A DNA stretch of 64,000 bases from contig JBAZQB010000001.1 of assembly GCA_041645435.1 (NCBI GenBank), positions 558,001-622,000 of the forward strand. Direction: 5' to 3'. Source of the stretch: Methanoregula sp. (GTDB taxonomy: Archaea; Halobacteriota; Methanomicrobia; Methanomicrobiales; Methanospirillaceae). Below, in pieces: positions 26,296-35,235 of the stretch; within the stretch, counting starts at the first letter, position 1, and each line of letters starts with the position of its first letter. The notes beneath the pieces are model-generated. The model did not search any database and was not told the origin of the DNA. It saw only the letters and a program-made list of their open reading frames with translations. The translations under genes were made by a program, and so were the position numbers.

Positions 26296-27782
26296 GTTTT
26301 TCCCTCTAGTAGTCTGTTCATGCCGGCGATCATCGCCTCGACGCTCGCCATGATAATATCCGTGCGTGCGCCGCGAGAAGTAATTATCTTCCCGTCTTTA
26401 CTTAATCTTACTGTCACTTCGACCAGCGCATCGGTTCCGCCACTGATGGCATCGACGTGATATTCTTCGAGCCGGATATCGGCCAGTTCTGATACCGATC
26501 TTCTCAGCACCTGCATGGCGGCATCCACCGGTCCGTCTCCGGTAGCTGCGCCGGTGATCTCTTCGCCGTTTACCAGCAGGGTTACCGATGCGGTAGGTAA
26601 CATGTTGCTTCCCGAAATTGCGGTGAACTGCTTCATCCGGATCACGGGTTTGCACTCGATCGCAAGTACTGCATCGGCAACCGCCATGAGATCGGTATCG
26701 GACACCCGCTTGCCCTCATCGCCGAGCTGTTTGATCCGTTTTAAGATCTCCTTGAGTTGCGGTGCATCCGGCGTGTATTTCATCTCGTTGAGGGCTGCCT
26801 CAACGGACGCAGAACCGGAATGCTTGCCGAGCACAATCCGCCGCTTGCGGCCGATCTGCTCGGGCTTGATCGATTCATAGGTTGATGGTTCCTTTATGAC
26901 CCCATGAGCATGGATGCCGCTCTCGTGGGTAAAGGCCATCTCGCCGACAATCGCTTTGTTTACCGGTAATGGTACACCGGTCAGCCGCGAAACGAGCGTT
27001 GAGAGATGGTAGATCTTCTCTTTTTTGATCCGGGTCGGGCACTCGTACAGCACTTCCAGCGCCATGACGAGTTCTTCAAGCGGGGTATTGCCCGCCCGCT
27101 CACCCAGCCCGTTCACCGTCACATGCGCACACCCGGCCCCGGCTTTTAGTGCGGCAACCGTATTTGCGAGCGCAAAACCAAGGTCGTCATGGCAATGGAT
27201 GGACAGGGGCGCTATCCGGCTGAGCGGTGGGATGATCCCGGCAATTTTTTCCGGGGTCAGGAGCCCGACCGTATCACAGAAACAGAGGCGGTCTGCTCCC
27301 CGCTTGATGCCTTCAGAGAAGATATGGTGGAGAAACTCTTGGTCCGCACGTGAGGCATCCTCACCGGAAAGTTCCACAATAAGTCCCCGTCCTTTTGCGT
27401 ACTCGACAGCCTCCCATGCCATCAGTGCCACCTGATCGCGGGTCTTTCGCATCTTCTTTTCAATATGAAGATCGCTGACCGGGATAACGAGGTGGACTGA
27501 ATCCGCGCCAAAATCGGCAGCCGCATCGATGTCGAGGTGCAGGGCACGCACGAACGTGCAGATCTCTGCAGAAAGGCCGGCCTCCGAGATCATCTTCATT
27601 GCATCCCGTTCGCCAACAGATGCGGCAGCTGAGCCGACTTCAACGACATCCACGCCAATATCAGAAAGCGCAGTTGCAATCTCAAGTTTCTTTTGCGGGG
27701 TTAAAGAAACGCCGGGCGTCTGCTCCCCGTCACGTAATGTTGTATCAAAAAAACGCAGCCTTTGGCCCAATAAAACACTCAC
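26292..27782 (-). CDS. cimA: (R)-citramalate synthase / 2-isopropylmalate synthase family
   Basis: Claisen-type acyltransferase of 496 residues. The TIM barrel starts FFDTTLRDGEQTPGVSLTP and has the metal-site HCHDDLGFALAN and NGLGERAGN motifs. Residues about 385-496 form the regulatory LeuA-type domain. Overall pattern closely follows methanogen CimA (pyruvate plus acetyl-CoA to citramalate, the pyruvate route to isoleucine), and its place before ilvB fits; a LeuA function cannot be excluded by eye. The start is GTG 27782, with GGTGAT nine bases upstream and a strong TATA element about 40 bases upstream. Confidence 0.85.
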   Translation of the reverse strand: MSVLLGQRLRFFDTTLRDGEQTPGVSLTPQKKLEIATALSDIGVDVVEVGSAAASVGERDAMKMISEAGLSAEICTFVRALHLDIDAAADFGADSVHLVIPVSDLHIEKKMRKTRDQVALMAWEAVEYAKGRGLIVELSGEDASRADQEFLHHIFSEGIKRGADRLCFCDTVGLLTPEKIAGIIPPLSRIAPLSIHCHDDLGFALANTVAALKAGAGCAHVTVNGLGERAGNTPLEELVMALEVLYECPTRIKKEKIYHLSTLVSRLTGVPLPVNKAIVGEMAFTHESGIHAHGVIKEPSTYESIKPEQIGRKRRIVLGKHSGSASVEAALNEMKYTPDAPQLKEILKRIKQLGDEGKRVSDTDLMAVADAVLAIECKPVIRMKQFTAISGSNMLPTASVTLLVNGEEITGAATGDGPVDAAMQVLRRSVSELADIRLEEYHVDAISGGTDALVEVTVRLSKDGKIITSRGARTDIIMASVEAMIAGMNRLLEGKT

Positions 27783-27818
27783 TCATGGCAAATCACCATA
27801 GATACACGTGGGAAAGTG

Positions 27819-27831
27819 AAATATATATATT
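27819..27831 (-). promoter_or_regulatory. TATA box of the cimA-ilvB-ilvN operon
   Basis: An alternating AATATATATATTT run lies about 40 bases before GTG 27782 on the minus strand. It is nearly symmetrical and so could also function toward the divergent DUF2115 gene. Confidence 0.6.
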
Positions 27832-27883
27832 CTCTGCTATTTTCCCGATCGGAGCCAATAAATGCCTTCAGCGGCTACTATCG

Positions 27884-27891
27884 ATATATAT
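27884..27891 (+). promoter_or_regulatory. TATA box of the DUF2115 gene
   Basis: ATATATAT, about 36 bases upstream of the chosen ATG 27927, at the right distance for a short leader containing the GGGGGA ribosome binding site. Confidence 0.5.
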
Positions 27892-27926
27892 GGGCAGAAC
27901 CTGCTGCCCGTGACGGGGGAATGAAA

Positions 27927-28598
27927 ATGTTTACCGGGCATAGGCCGGACAACCAGTCTGCAGTTGTTGAACAGATCCGTTCGGATATCACCCATCTCAA
28001 ATCCGCACGGAACCGGGGAGAACTGGGTACAATTATCTCCTCAATAGTTCTCCGGTATTCCCCCAAAGATATCGAGCAGATGCGGTGCAATTTCAAAGAG
28101 AAGATCCGCAATGTATCCCCGGAATACCGGGACCACCTCCAGGCAAAGATCACCGAACACCTGCTGGGCACGTGGCAGACCCTGCGCCTCATGCAGCAAC
28201 AAGGCGCTTTCTCTCCCATGAAAGAACCGGTATCCGCAGAAATGAAAACGTACTGGGATATGGTTACTACACAGTGCAGTAGAGAAGAAGAAGGGGATGA
28301 TAACCGGCTCCGGTTCTTAAAATTCCTGATAGCCGGCTTTAACATGTTTGTGCAACACGAACCGGGGCATCCGGTCGGTACGCTGTTTCCCGGGGGTGAC
28401 ACGGTCCAGTATATCGACGGTGTGTATTATTGCCCGGTGCGGGAAAAGGCAAACGATGTGGATGCAGCACTCTGCCCATTCTGTCCCGCCCTCCAGAGTC
28501 CGGTGATCGGGTACCTCAAACCCCCGGTGAATGCAAGCGAGCACCGCAAACAGGAGTTCATAAGAAACTGCCATGATTTCCATCATTTCAACGGGTGA
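27927..28598 (+). CDS. DUF2115 (UPF0305) family protein
   Basis: About 224 residues of the archaeal DUF2115/UPF0305 family, function unknown. Characteristic segments are HPVGTLFPGGDTVQYIDGVYYCPV near the middle to C-terminal part, and a CPFC pair that follows in ALCPFCPAL; with the preceding Cys this may bind metal. The start at ATG 27927 is chosen because GGGGGA (27915-27920) sits six bases before it, while the ATG at 27921 touches that site. A longer frame from 27816 would include the TATA region. Divergent from the isoleucine operon. Confidence 0.8.
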   Translation: MFTGHRPDNQSAVVEQIRSDITHLKSARNRGELGTIISSIVLRYSPKDIEQMRCNFKEKIRNVSPEYRDHLQAKITEHLLGTWQTLRLMQQQGAFSPMKEPVSAEMKTYWDMVTTQCSREEEGDDNRLRFLKFLIAGFNMFVQHEPGHPVGTLFPGGDTVQYIDGVYYCPVREKANDVDAALCPFCPALQSPVIGYLKPPVNASEHRKQEFIRNCHDFHHFNG

Positions 28599-28840
28599 GT
28601 CCAACCTGGAACTAACGGACCTAAAAAAATTCCTAATTCCCTTTGTCACACGATCGGAGAATCACAGACCCGGGTACGTTTTTCTACCATGTCGATGGGG
28701 GTATACACGTTATATTCTCCAGCCAATACCTTTTTAATAATTAAAATTTTGACGGTTCGAAAGTATCCTCCCGAATCCGATTTTTCTTAATAAGGTATTT
28801 TTGATCGCACATCATAAGAGAAAATTATACCGGAGACGAT

Positions 28841-29236
28841 ATGAGTCTGGCACGACTTTTTAAATGGATCGGTTTGATGGCATTGGTTATAGGAATAATC
28901 GGTTTTCTGCTCCCGGGACAGTTCATCTATTTCCCGTTACTGGAAGAACTGCTCACCAAGTATGGCAATGCCCTTTCCCCGGGGATAAGTTCAAACCCGT
29001 CCGTAAAAATGCTCATTGTAAAAGCCCCGGTCATCGGTATCGCGGTAATCGGATTTGCCATGTTATTCTGGGGAATAATGAAAGATATAACAGAGCCCCC
29101 GGAGACAATGGCAACAAAACCTCAGGATAGCAGGAAGTCGATACAAGATCTGATAGATGCTCAGGATGCAGAGAAAATGAAAAGCAAGCATCCCCAGAAA
29201 TCGGTAAAAGAGCTGGTAGATCGCAAAAAACTCTGA
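28841..29236 (+). CDS. Hypothetical membrane protein (131 aa)
   Basis: Two membrane helices (about residues 8-32 and 60-80) flank an outside loop with FPLLEELLTKYGNALSPG. The C-terminal 45 residues are charged and carry an imperfect repeat, SIQDLIDAQDAEKMKSKHPQ and then SVKELVDRKKL, of S-[IV]-[QK]-[DE]-L-[IV]-D type, likely a helical cytoplasmic tail. No family is recognised. It lies between DUF2115 and the polyphosphate operon and has its own AT-rich upstream region. Confidence 0.65.
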   Translation: MSLARLFKWIGLMALVIGIIGFLLPGQFIYFPLLEELLTKYGNALSPGISSNPSVKMLIVKAPVIGIAVIGFAMLFWGIMKDITEPPETMATKPQDSRKSIQDLIDAQDAEKMKSKHPQKSVKELVDRKKL

Positions 29237-29541
29237 GTGAGGTACAATAGCCAGATAAGAAAGATAATCCGGAAAAACCCGGTTTTACTATCTTCACTTT
29301 TTCCCTTAAAAAAGGTTGGATTCCATGATTCCTGCCGAGGCCCTGACTGTTTAATGATTGATGTTTAAAAAAACCCGGGTCATCTTCACGCGCTACCTGT
29401 TCGCAATAAATTCGCCTCTTTTTTCATATTTGTCCCCAGATTCCCGTAAATATCAAAGAACGGGTAATAACTGTTATATTTCACCGGTACCCATTCTAGC
29501 ATTGTCATTACCCGGAAATAATTCCTGCCAGGTGCAGCCTT
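29237..29541. other. Upstream region of the polyphosphate operon
   Basis: About 305 bases. TTATATTT (29474-29481) some 60 bases before the ppk1 start is a possible TATA element. A short plus frame (29358-29570) overlaps ppk1 and shows no protein-like pattern. Confidence 0.4.
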
Positions 29542-31644
29542 ATGGATACCGCCCCGACAATCCCTCTTGATGATCCCGCATTGTATATCAACCGTGAACT
29601 CGCATGGATCAGGTTCAATCGTCATGTGCTGGACGAAGCCATGGATCCGTCCCACCCCCTGCTCGAACGGGTAAAATTCCTGGCGATTTTTTCCAATAAT
29701 CTCGATGAATTTTTTATGGTCCGGGTATCCGGGCTCCAGCGCCAGTATACAAAAGGTGTCCGGAAATTTCCCGCTGATGGCATGACTCCTGCCCAGCAGC
29801 TGGATGGAATCCAGAAGATGCTTTTACCGGAACTCGAACAGGAATACCGATGCTGGCATGAAGACATCCTGCCAAAACTTGACCAGACTGGCGTCCATAT
29901 TCATGCGTACCGCGATCTCGATGTGCGACAGAAATCCGCGATGCATCGCTTTTTTGTCGAAGAGGTATTTCCGGTACTCACACCTCTTGCCTTTGACAGT
30001 TCGCATCCGTTCCCTTTCATTTCCAATCTTTCATTAAATCTCGCGATTATTGTCCGGGACACCAGCAATAAAGAATTTTTTGCCCGGGTGAAAGTGCCGA
30101 CCAATCTTTTCTCGCGGCTCATCCGCATTCCCGATGCTGAAGAGAACTGTCGGAATGATCAGAATGTGCACTTTGTCTATCTTGAAGAGATCATTGCCGC
30201 ACATCTCGACATGCTCTTTCCAGGGCTTGAGACGGTGGCATCGTTTCCCTTCCGGATTACTAGAGATGCGGACCCGGAGATTGAAGTGGACGATGCATCT
30301 GATCTCCTTACAACAGTCGAAGAGATCATGGAACAGCGTGCGCATGGAAACCCGGTACGTATCGAAGTCGAGTGTTCCATGCATGACAGCATCTGCCATA
30401 TGCTTGAAAAGAAGTTAGTCGTCACGTCGGCGATGATCCACCGTGTCGGTCATCCCGTGGGTATGGCTGATCTCATGCAGCTCCTTTCGCTGGATCGCCC
30501 GGATTTAAAGGATCGGCCATTCAATCCTTCACTACCAACGGATCTTGCGGAAGGCAAGGATATTTTTTCTGCAATCCGCCACCATGACATCCTCCTGTAC
30601 CAGCCTTATGACAGTTTTACACCTGTAGTCAATTTAATCCGTCAGGCAGCTCAGGACCCGGATGTTCTTGCCATTAAGATCACCCTCTACAGGGTTGGCT
30701 CCAATTCCCCGATAGTAAAAGCGCTGATGGAAGCCCGGGAGAATGGCAAAGCCGTTGCTGCCCTCATCGAACTCAAAGCACGGTTTGATGAAGAGAATAA
30801 TATAGGCTGGGCCCGCGCCCTTGAGCGGGAGGGCGTGCATGTGGTTTATGGTGTCGTCGGCCTCAAGGTGCATGCAAAACTCTGCATGATAGTCCGCAGG
30901 GAAAAAGACGGCATCCGGCGCTACATGCATCTCGGTACCGGCAATTACAACGCCACAACGAGCCGTATCTACACGGACTTTGGATTTCTCACCTGCGACA
31001 AGCAGATCGGAGAGGATGTGGCAAACCTGTTCAATTTCCTGACCGGGTATGCACGGATCGAGAGTTACCAAAAACTCCTGGTGGCCCCCTTATCCCTGAG
31101 AAAAGGTATCCTTTCGATGATCGATCGCGAGATTGCCTGTCACCAGCAGAATGGCGGGGGCCACCTCATATTCAAGATGAATGCACTGGTTGATCCATTA
31201 TGCATCGCGGCGCTCTACCGCGCTTCACAAGCTGGCGTGAAAATCGATCTCCAGGTACGGGGTATCTGCTGCCTTCGTACAAAAATCCCGGGTGTCAGTG
31301 AAAATATTGAAGTAACGTCGATCGTTGGCAGGTTCCTGGAACATGCCCGGATATACTATTTCCGCAATGGCGGGAACGCGGAAGTATTCCTGGGAAGTGC
31401 AGATCTTATGCCCCGTAATCTCGACCGGCGTGTGGAAGTGCTCTACCCGGTCCAGAATCCTGCTATCCGGGATGCCATTATTGAGAAGATCCTTCCGGTG
31501 CAGCTCAACGATAACATCAAACTGAGATTGCTGCAGAGTGACGGAACCTATGAACGTCGCACCATTCCGGATGGGGCAGAACCCCTCAATGCCCAGGCAT
31601 GGTTCGTGGAACACAGTGGTTGCTGGTATGATGGCATTCTCTAA
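29542..31644 (+). CDS. ppk1: Polyphosphate kinase 1
   Basis: Makes long-chain polyphosphate from ATP (reversible). The 700 residues are normal PPK1 length and in order show the N domain (ELAWIRFNRHVLDEA, then FFMVRVSGL), the HD-like middle domain, and the two phospholipase-D-like C domains. KITLYRVGSNSPIVKALMEA and VGLKVHAKLCMIVRRE carry the H-x-K catalytic His expected to be phosphorylated; the second His-containing half has FLEHARIYYFRNGG and FLGSADLMPRNLDRRVE. It overlaps the next gene (CHAD-HD) by about 17 bases, and heads a three-gene polyphosphate operon. Confidence 0.96.
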   Translation: MDTAPTIPLDDPALYINRELAWIRFNRHVLDEAMDPSHPLLERVKFLAIFSNNLDEFFMVRVSGLQRQYTKGVRKFPADGMTPAQQLDGIQKMLLPELEQEYRCWHEDILPKLDQTGVHIHAYRDLDVRQKSAMHRFFVEEVFPVLTPLAFDSSHPFPFISNLSLNLAIIVRDTSNKEFFARVKVPTNLFSRLIRIPDAEENCRNDQNVHFVYLEEIIAAHLDMLFPGLETVASFPFRITRDADPEIEVDDASDLLTTVEEIMEQRAHGNPVRIEVECSMHDSICHMLEKKLVVTSAMIHRVGHPVGMADLMQLLSLDRPDLKDRPFNPSLPTDLAEGKDIFSAIRHHDILLYQPYDSFTPVVNLIRQAAQDPDVLAIKITLYRVGSNSPIVKALMEARENGKAVAALIELKARFDEENNIGWARALEREGVHVVYGVVGLKVHAKLCMIVRREKDGIRRYMHLGTGNYNATTSRIYTDFGFLTCDKQIGEDVANLFNFLTGYARIESYQKLLVAPLSLRKGILSMIDREIACHQQNGGGHLIFKMNALVDPLCIAALYRASQAGVKIDLQVRGICCLRTKIPGVSENIEVTSIVGRFLEHARIYYFRNGGNAEVFLGSADLMPRNLDRRVEVLYPVQNPAIRDAIIEKILPVQLNDNIKLRLLQSDGTYERRTIPDGAEPLNAQAWFVEHSGCWYDGIL

Positions 31645-33259
31645 TCTGTCCGTCAACAGCGTAAAGAAGCAGACGGAACCCGTTACCGCGGCCTGTATCT
31701 TCGGCAAAAAAGGATTACTCCCCCTCTTAGAAGCATTTGCAAAAGAGATTCCGGGAGTAAAGGCGGCAGAAGATATCGAATATATCCACCGGATGCGGGT
31801 GGCATCCCGCCGTCTCCGGGCTGCGCTTCCCCTGTTCCGTTCCTGCTTCTTGAAAAAACCGTACGTTAAATGGATAGAAGAGATCAAGGAGATCACCCGG
31901 GCATTGGGAGAGGCACGGGATTGTGATGTCCAGATTGCGTACCTGACAAAATACCAGAAGCGGGCTGAGAAAACCTGGAAAGCCCATAAGCATGAGGGTG
32001 CGACAGAATTTCCCACCGGTCCTGCTGTGAGGTACCTGCTGACCGATCTCCAGAAACGCCGGGGTACGTTACAAAAGGAAGTGCTCAAGGCACTTGATAA
32101 CCTGGAAAAAAGCCATGTCATTGAGGATATGCGAACTGCCTTAATTGAGGACCCCCGCGTAAGAAGGGGAATGAAACGGGCCTTTGCGTATGGCATTGCT
32201 CCCATTGCAGCCATCCGGATTGAACGAAGATTATGTAACCTTCTCTCATTCGAGCCCTGGGTTTCCCACCCGGAGGCGGTTGCCGAACACCATGCCACCC
32301 GGATTGCGGCAAAAAAACTCCGGTACACGATGGAAGTCTATGCCCCGGTCTACCGGCTCAACTTAAAAAAACCGCTCTCACGGGTCAAGGCCGTGCAGGA
32401 AGCATTGGGCAATCTCCATGACTGTGATGTCTGGATTGACACCATTACACGCCTGCTCCTCCATGAACGCTCTCTCCTCCGGTCTGAAAATGAAGAGAAA
32501 CGCCCGGATACGTTCACCTTATCAAGCCTGAAACTCTTTTTAGCTGAGCGGGAGAAGGAGCGTATGGCGCTGTACCGGCATTTCGTACGTTACTGGGCCT
32601 CGCTGAAACGGACTCATATATGGGAAGCACTCCGTACCGCCCTTGACACCGGAAGGAAAACAAGCTTCAGATCTCATGAACAGGTTCCGGAACCGGAACT
32701 ACGGGAAATTGTCGCGATGATATCGGGCGAATATCCTGAAGGACAGAAACACTGCCAGCTGGTGACAAAACTTGCTCTTCTGCTGTTTGACAGTCTTTTG
32801 CCTCTCCACAATCTCGATAAACGGGACCGGTTCTTACTCGAATGTGCAGGCATACTGCATGATATCGGTTGGAAATACGGGCAGAAGAACCATAACAAAC
32901 GCAGCGCAGCCATGATCTTTGCCGACGAGCGCCTGCCCCTCGACCTTGCCGAACGGGGGATTGTTGCCCTGACTGCTTTAGCTCACCGGGGTCAGGTAAC
33001 CGTGGAATCGCACAGTTTCTTTACACTCCTGTCTCCAAAAGACCAGAAGAAAATTCTCCTGCTTTCGAGCCTCCTCCGCATTGCTGATGGCCTCGATTAC
33101 CTGCACCTCGGAACCGTTCAGGAGATTCACTGTGTTATCGATACCACGATATTCTGCGATGTCATCGGTTCTGCTGATATATCGGTTGAAAAAGAGCGTG
33201 CACGATCAAAAGGAGATTTGTTCAACCGGGTATTTGGCAGGATCCTGGTGATCCGGTGA
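31628..33259 (+). CDS. CHAD domain protein with C-terminal HD domain
   Basis: About 543 residues. Two CHAD halves are visible: YIHRMRVASRRLRAALPLF with EARDCDVQIAYL, and HHATRIAAKKLRYTMEVYAPV with LGNLHDCDVWID; the conserved His, Arg and Lys form the basic surface that binds polyphosphate. The last 190 residues resemble the HD-type C-terminal domain of exopolyphosphatases (LHDIGWKYGQKNHNKRSA, RIADGLDYLHLG). The chosen start (ATG 31628 or 31631) lies inside the end of ppk1; a longer frame from 31538 lies in ppk1 and is rejected. The stop overlaps the ppx start as GTGA. Probably a polyphosphate-binding or granule protein. Confidence 0.88.
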   Translation: MMAFSNLSVNSVKKQTEPVTAACIFGKKGLLPLLEAFAKEIPGVKAAEDIEYIHRMRVASRRLRAALPLFRSCFLKKPYVKWIEEIKEITRALGEARDCDVQIAYLTKYQKRAEKTWKAHKHEGATEFPTGPAVRYLLTDLQKRRGTLQKEVLKALDNLEKSHVIEDMRTALIEDPRVRRGMKRAFAYGIAPIAAIRIERRLCNLLSFEPWVSHPEAVAEHHATRIAAKKLRYTMEVYAPVYRLNLKKPLSRVKAVQEALGNLHDCDVWIDTITRLLLHERSLLRSENEEKRPDTFTLSSLKLFLAEREKERMALYRHFVRYWASLKRTHIWEALRTALDTGRKTSFRSHEQVPEPELREIVAMISGEYPEGQKHCQLVTKLALLLFDSLLPLHNLDKRDRFLLECAGILHDIGWKYGQKNHNKRSAAMIFADERLPLDLAERGIVALTALAHRGQVTVESHSFFTLLSPKDQKKILLLSSLLRIADGLDYLHLGTVQEIHCVIDTTIFCDVIGSADISVEKERARSKGDLFNRVFGRILVIR

Positions 33260-34839
33260 AAACAAAAACCCCGGGCATCAACGGCCGCGTTGTTGCATTT
33301 GTCGATATCGGGACCAATTCCATCCGCCTTTTGGTTGTCCGGCTCAACCCGAATCACTCGTACACTATCCTGACCCGGCAGAAACAGCAGGTGCGCCTGG
33401 GCGAAGGGGAATTTGATGATGACGAGATTCTTCCTGAAGCTGTTGAACGGGCGGTTATGGTCTGCAAAAAATTTACCGATCTTGCCCGCACGTTCAATGC
33501 TGAAGAATTCGTTGCTGTTGCCACATCAGCGATGCGGGAGGCTTCCAACCAGCAGGAGATCCTGCACCGGCTGCGACAGGAAGTGACGATAGATATCCGG
33601 GTTATCTCCGGCCAGGAAGAAGCCCGGTTGATCTACTTGGGTGTTGCAAGTGGCATGCACCTCGAAGGAAAATCAACGTTCTTTATCGATATCGGCGGCG
33701 GAAGCACAGAAATCGCGGTGGGTGATGAGCGCAATTACCAGTATCTCGACAGCTTTAATCTGGGAGCGATACGGCTTGCAAACCAGTATATATCCCCGAC
33801 AGATACCGGCCCGGTTACCCCGGAACGCTATAAAAAGATCCAGCAGCACATAAAAAACGTCATCATCCGGTCCATAAAGAAGATCCATAGACTGGACCCG
33901 GTCTGTGCTGTTGCAAGTTCAGGGACTGCAGTAAATCTAGCCGAGATTGCCTTTAAAAACCTGCACCCGGACCCGGGTCATGAAGGAATGATCACGCATC
34001 ACGAATTAAAAAAAGTCATAGGCATGATCTGCTCCCTGCCTCTCGAACAGCGCAGGAAAATTCCCGGGATCAATCCTGAACGGGCAGATATCATCGTGCC
34101 GGGTGCTGCCATCCTTGACACGTTCATGCAGGAACTGTCCCTCAAGTCGATAATGGTGACGGGCAGGGGTTTGCAGGACGGGCTTTTGGTTGATTATCTC
34201 TCACGGATGGACGAGTTTCCCCTCTTAGGCGAGTTGTCACTCCGCCAGCGCAGCATCCTCCAGCTGGGCAGGTCCTGCGGCATCAATGAGTCCCATGCAC
34301 GGACGGTCACGGCACTGGTCCTTGCCATGTTCGATAGCGCAAAGGAGCAGGGGCTTCATACCTATGGCGATGCGGAACGCGAGCTTCTGGAATATGCAAC
34401 GTTTCTTCATGACATCGGCTCGTTTATCTCGTATACCAATCACGAGGCACATTCGTATTACATGATAAAAAATTCCGAATTACTGGGCTTTGACTTAAAA
34501 GAAGTAACATTCATGGCCAATCTAGCCCGGTTCCACCGGAAAAAAAGCCCGCGGAAAAAGGATCTCGAGATTCCTGAGCTTGATATGCACGACAGAGAAG
34601 CCCTGCGGGTACTTTCAACATTCATCCGGCTCGGTGAGAGTCTTGACCGGAGTCATGCAGCCCTGATCCGGCATGTCCGTTTCATTGCCGACGGCAATGA
34701 TACTGTCCGTGTCGAGATTGTTGCAAGAGGTGACTGCCAGCTCGAGATATGGGGGATCGAGAGCGAGAAGAAGGCCTTTGAAAAAGTGTTTGGGAAAAAA
34801 ATTTTCTTTGAGATTCTCGGAAATCCCTCCCCTGCCTGA
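33256..34839 (+). CDS. ppx: Exopolyphosphatase, Ppx/GppA family with HD domain
   Basis: Releases phosphate from polyphosphate ends (or acts on pppGpp in bacteria). The 527 residues carry the actin-like ATPase fold: FVDIGTNSIRLLVVRL phosphate-1 motif, EFVAVATSAMREA, the FIDIGGGSTEIAVGD phosphate-2 motif, and SGTAVN. Residues about 320-527 form the HD-type domain with ATFLHDIGSFISYTNHEAHS and FIRLGESLDRSH. Start codon GTG 33256 overlaps the upstream TGA. With ppk1 and CHAD-HD this gives synthesis, binding and breakdown of polyphosphate in one operon. Confidence 0.95.
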   Translation: MKTKTPGINGRVVAFVDIGTNSIRLLVVRLNPNHSYTILTRQKQQVRLGEGEFDDDEILPEAVERAVMVCKKFTDLARTFNAEEFVAVATSAMREASNQQEILHRLRQEVTIDIRVISGQEEARLIYLGVASGMHLEGKSTFFIDIGGGSTEIAVGDERNYQYLDSFNLGAIRLANQYISPTDTGPVTPERYKKIQQHIKNVIIRSIKKIHRLDPVCAVASSGTAVNLAEIAFKNLHPDPGHEGMITHHELKKVIGMICSLPLEQRRKIPGINPERADIIVPGAAILDTFMQELSLKSIMVTGRGLQDGLLVDYLSRMDEFPLLGELSLRQRSILQLGRSCGINESHARTVTALVLAMFDSAKEQGLHTYGDAERELLEYATFLHDIGSFISYTNHEAHSYYMIKNSELLGFDLKEVTFMANLARFHRKKSPRKKDLEIPELDMHDREALRVLSTFIRLGESLDRSHAALIRHVRFIADGNDTVRVEIVARGDCQLEIWGIESEKKAFEKVFGKKIFFEILGNPSPA

Positions 34840-34879
34840 AAAACAGGGTATTGTGGGATCCCTCAAAAAAACAGAATGG

Positions 34880-35125
34880 TTACGCAGTTGGACCCATTGC
34901 GTTTTTGACGGCTTCTTTAACTGCCGGCGGGAGATTGAGCCCGTCGAGAACGACCGGAAGGATGCTGATCATTGTTTTCTGTCCTTCGGGGGATCCAACG
35001 AATCCTTTGAGCATGGCAATCCCATCGGGGGTTGCCAGGTATTTCTTTGCTGCTTCCTGTCCTTCGGGAGTTGCAAGATAACTGCCAACCGCTCCGCCCA
35101 TACCACCAAGACTTCCAAAATTCAT
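34880..35125 (-). CDS. Small repeat protein of unknown function (81 aa)
   Basis: Starts MNFGSLGGMGGAVGS and then has three imperfect 13-residue units: YLATPEGQEAAKK, YLATPDGIAMLKG and FVGSPEGQKTMIS, followed by a hydrophobic/helical tail (VVLDGLNLPPAVKEAVKNAMG). The units suggest short stacked helices. Family not recognised. It is convergent with the polyphosphate operon, 40 bases from the ppx end, so any link to polyphosphate is only positional. AGGAGTG precedes ATG 35125, supporting translation. Confidence 0.7.
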   Translation of the reverse strand: MNFGSLGGMGGAVGSYLATPEGQEAAKKYLATPDGIAMLKGFVGSPEGQKTMISILPVVLDGLNLPPAVKEAVKNAMGPTA

Positions 35126-35235
35126 ATGTTTACACTCCTTTTTTGATTGTACACTTAAGACAGTAAATGAATTAAAATATTGGGGCGTGACATCAAATAT
35201 TCAGAAAAAATCTGCAATGATTAAAAAAAGGTTTC

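Noticed and set aside
31225..32328. 367-codon minus-strand open frame
   Set aside because: Antisense to ppk1 and CHAD-HD genes, both with clear family motifs; Ser/Arg-rich shadow frame.
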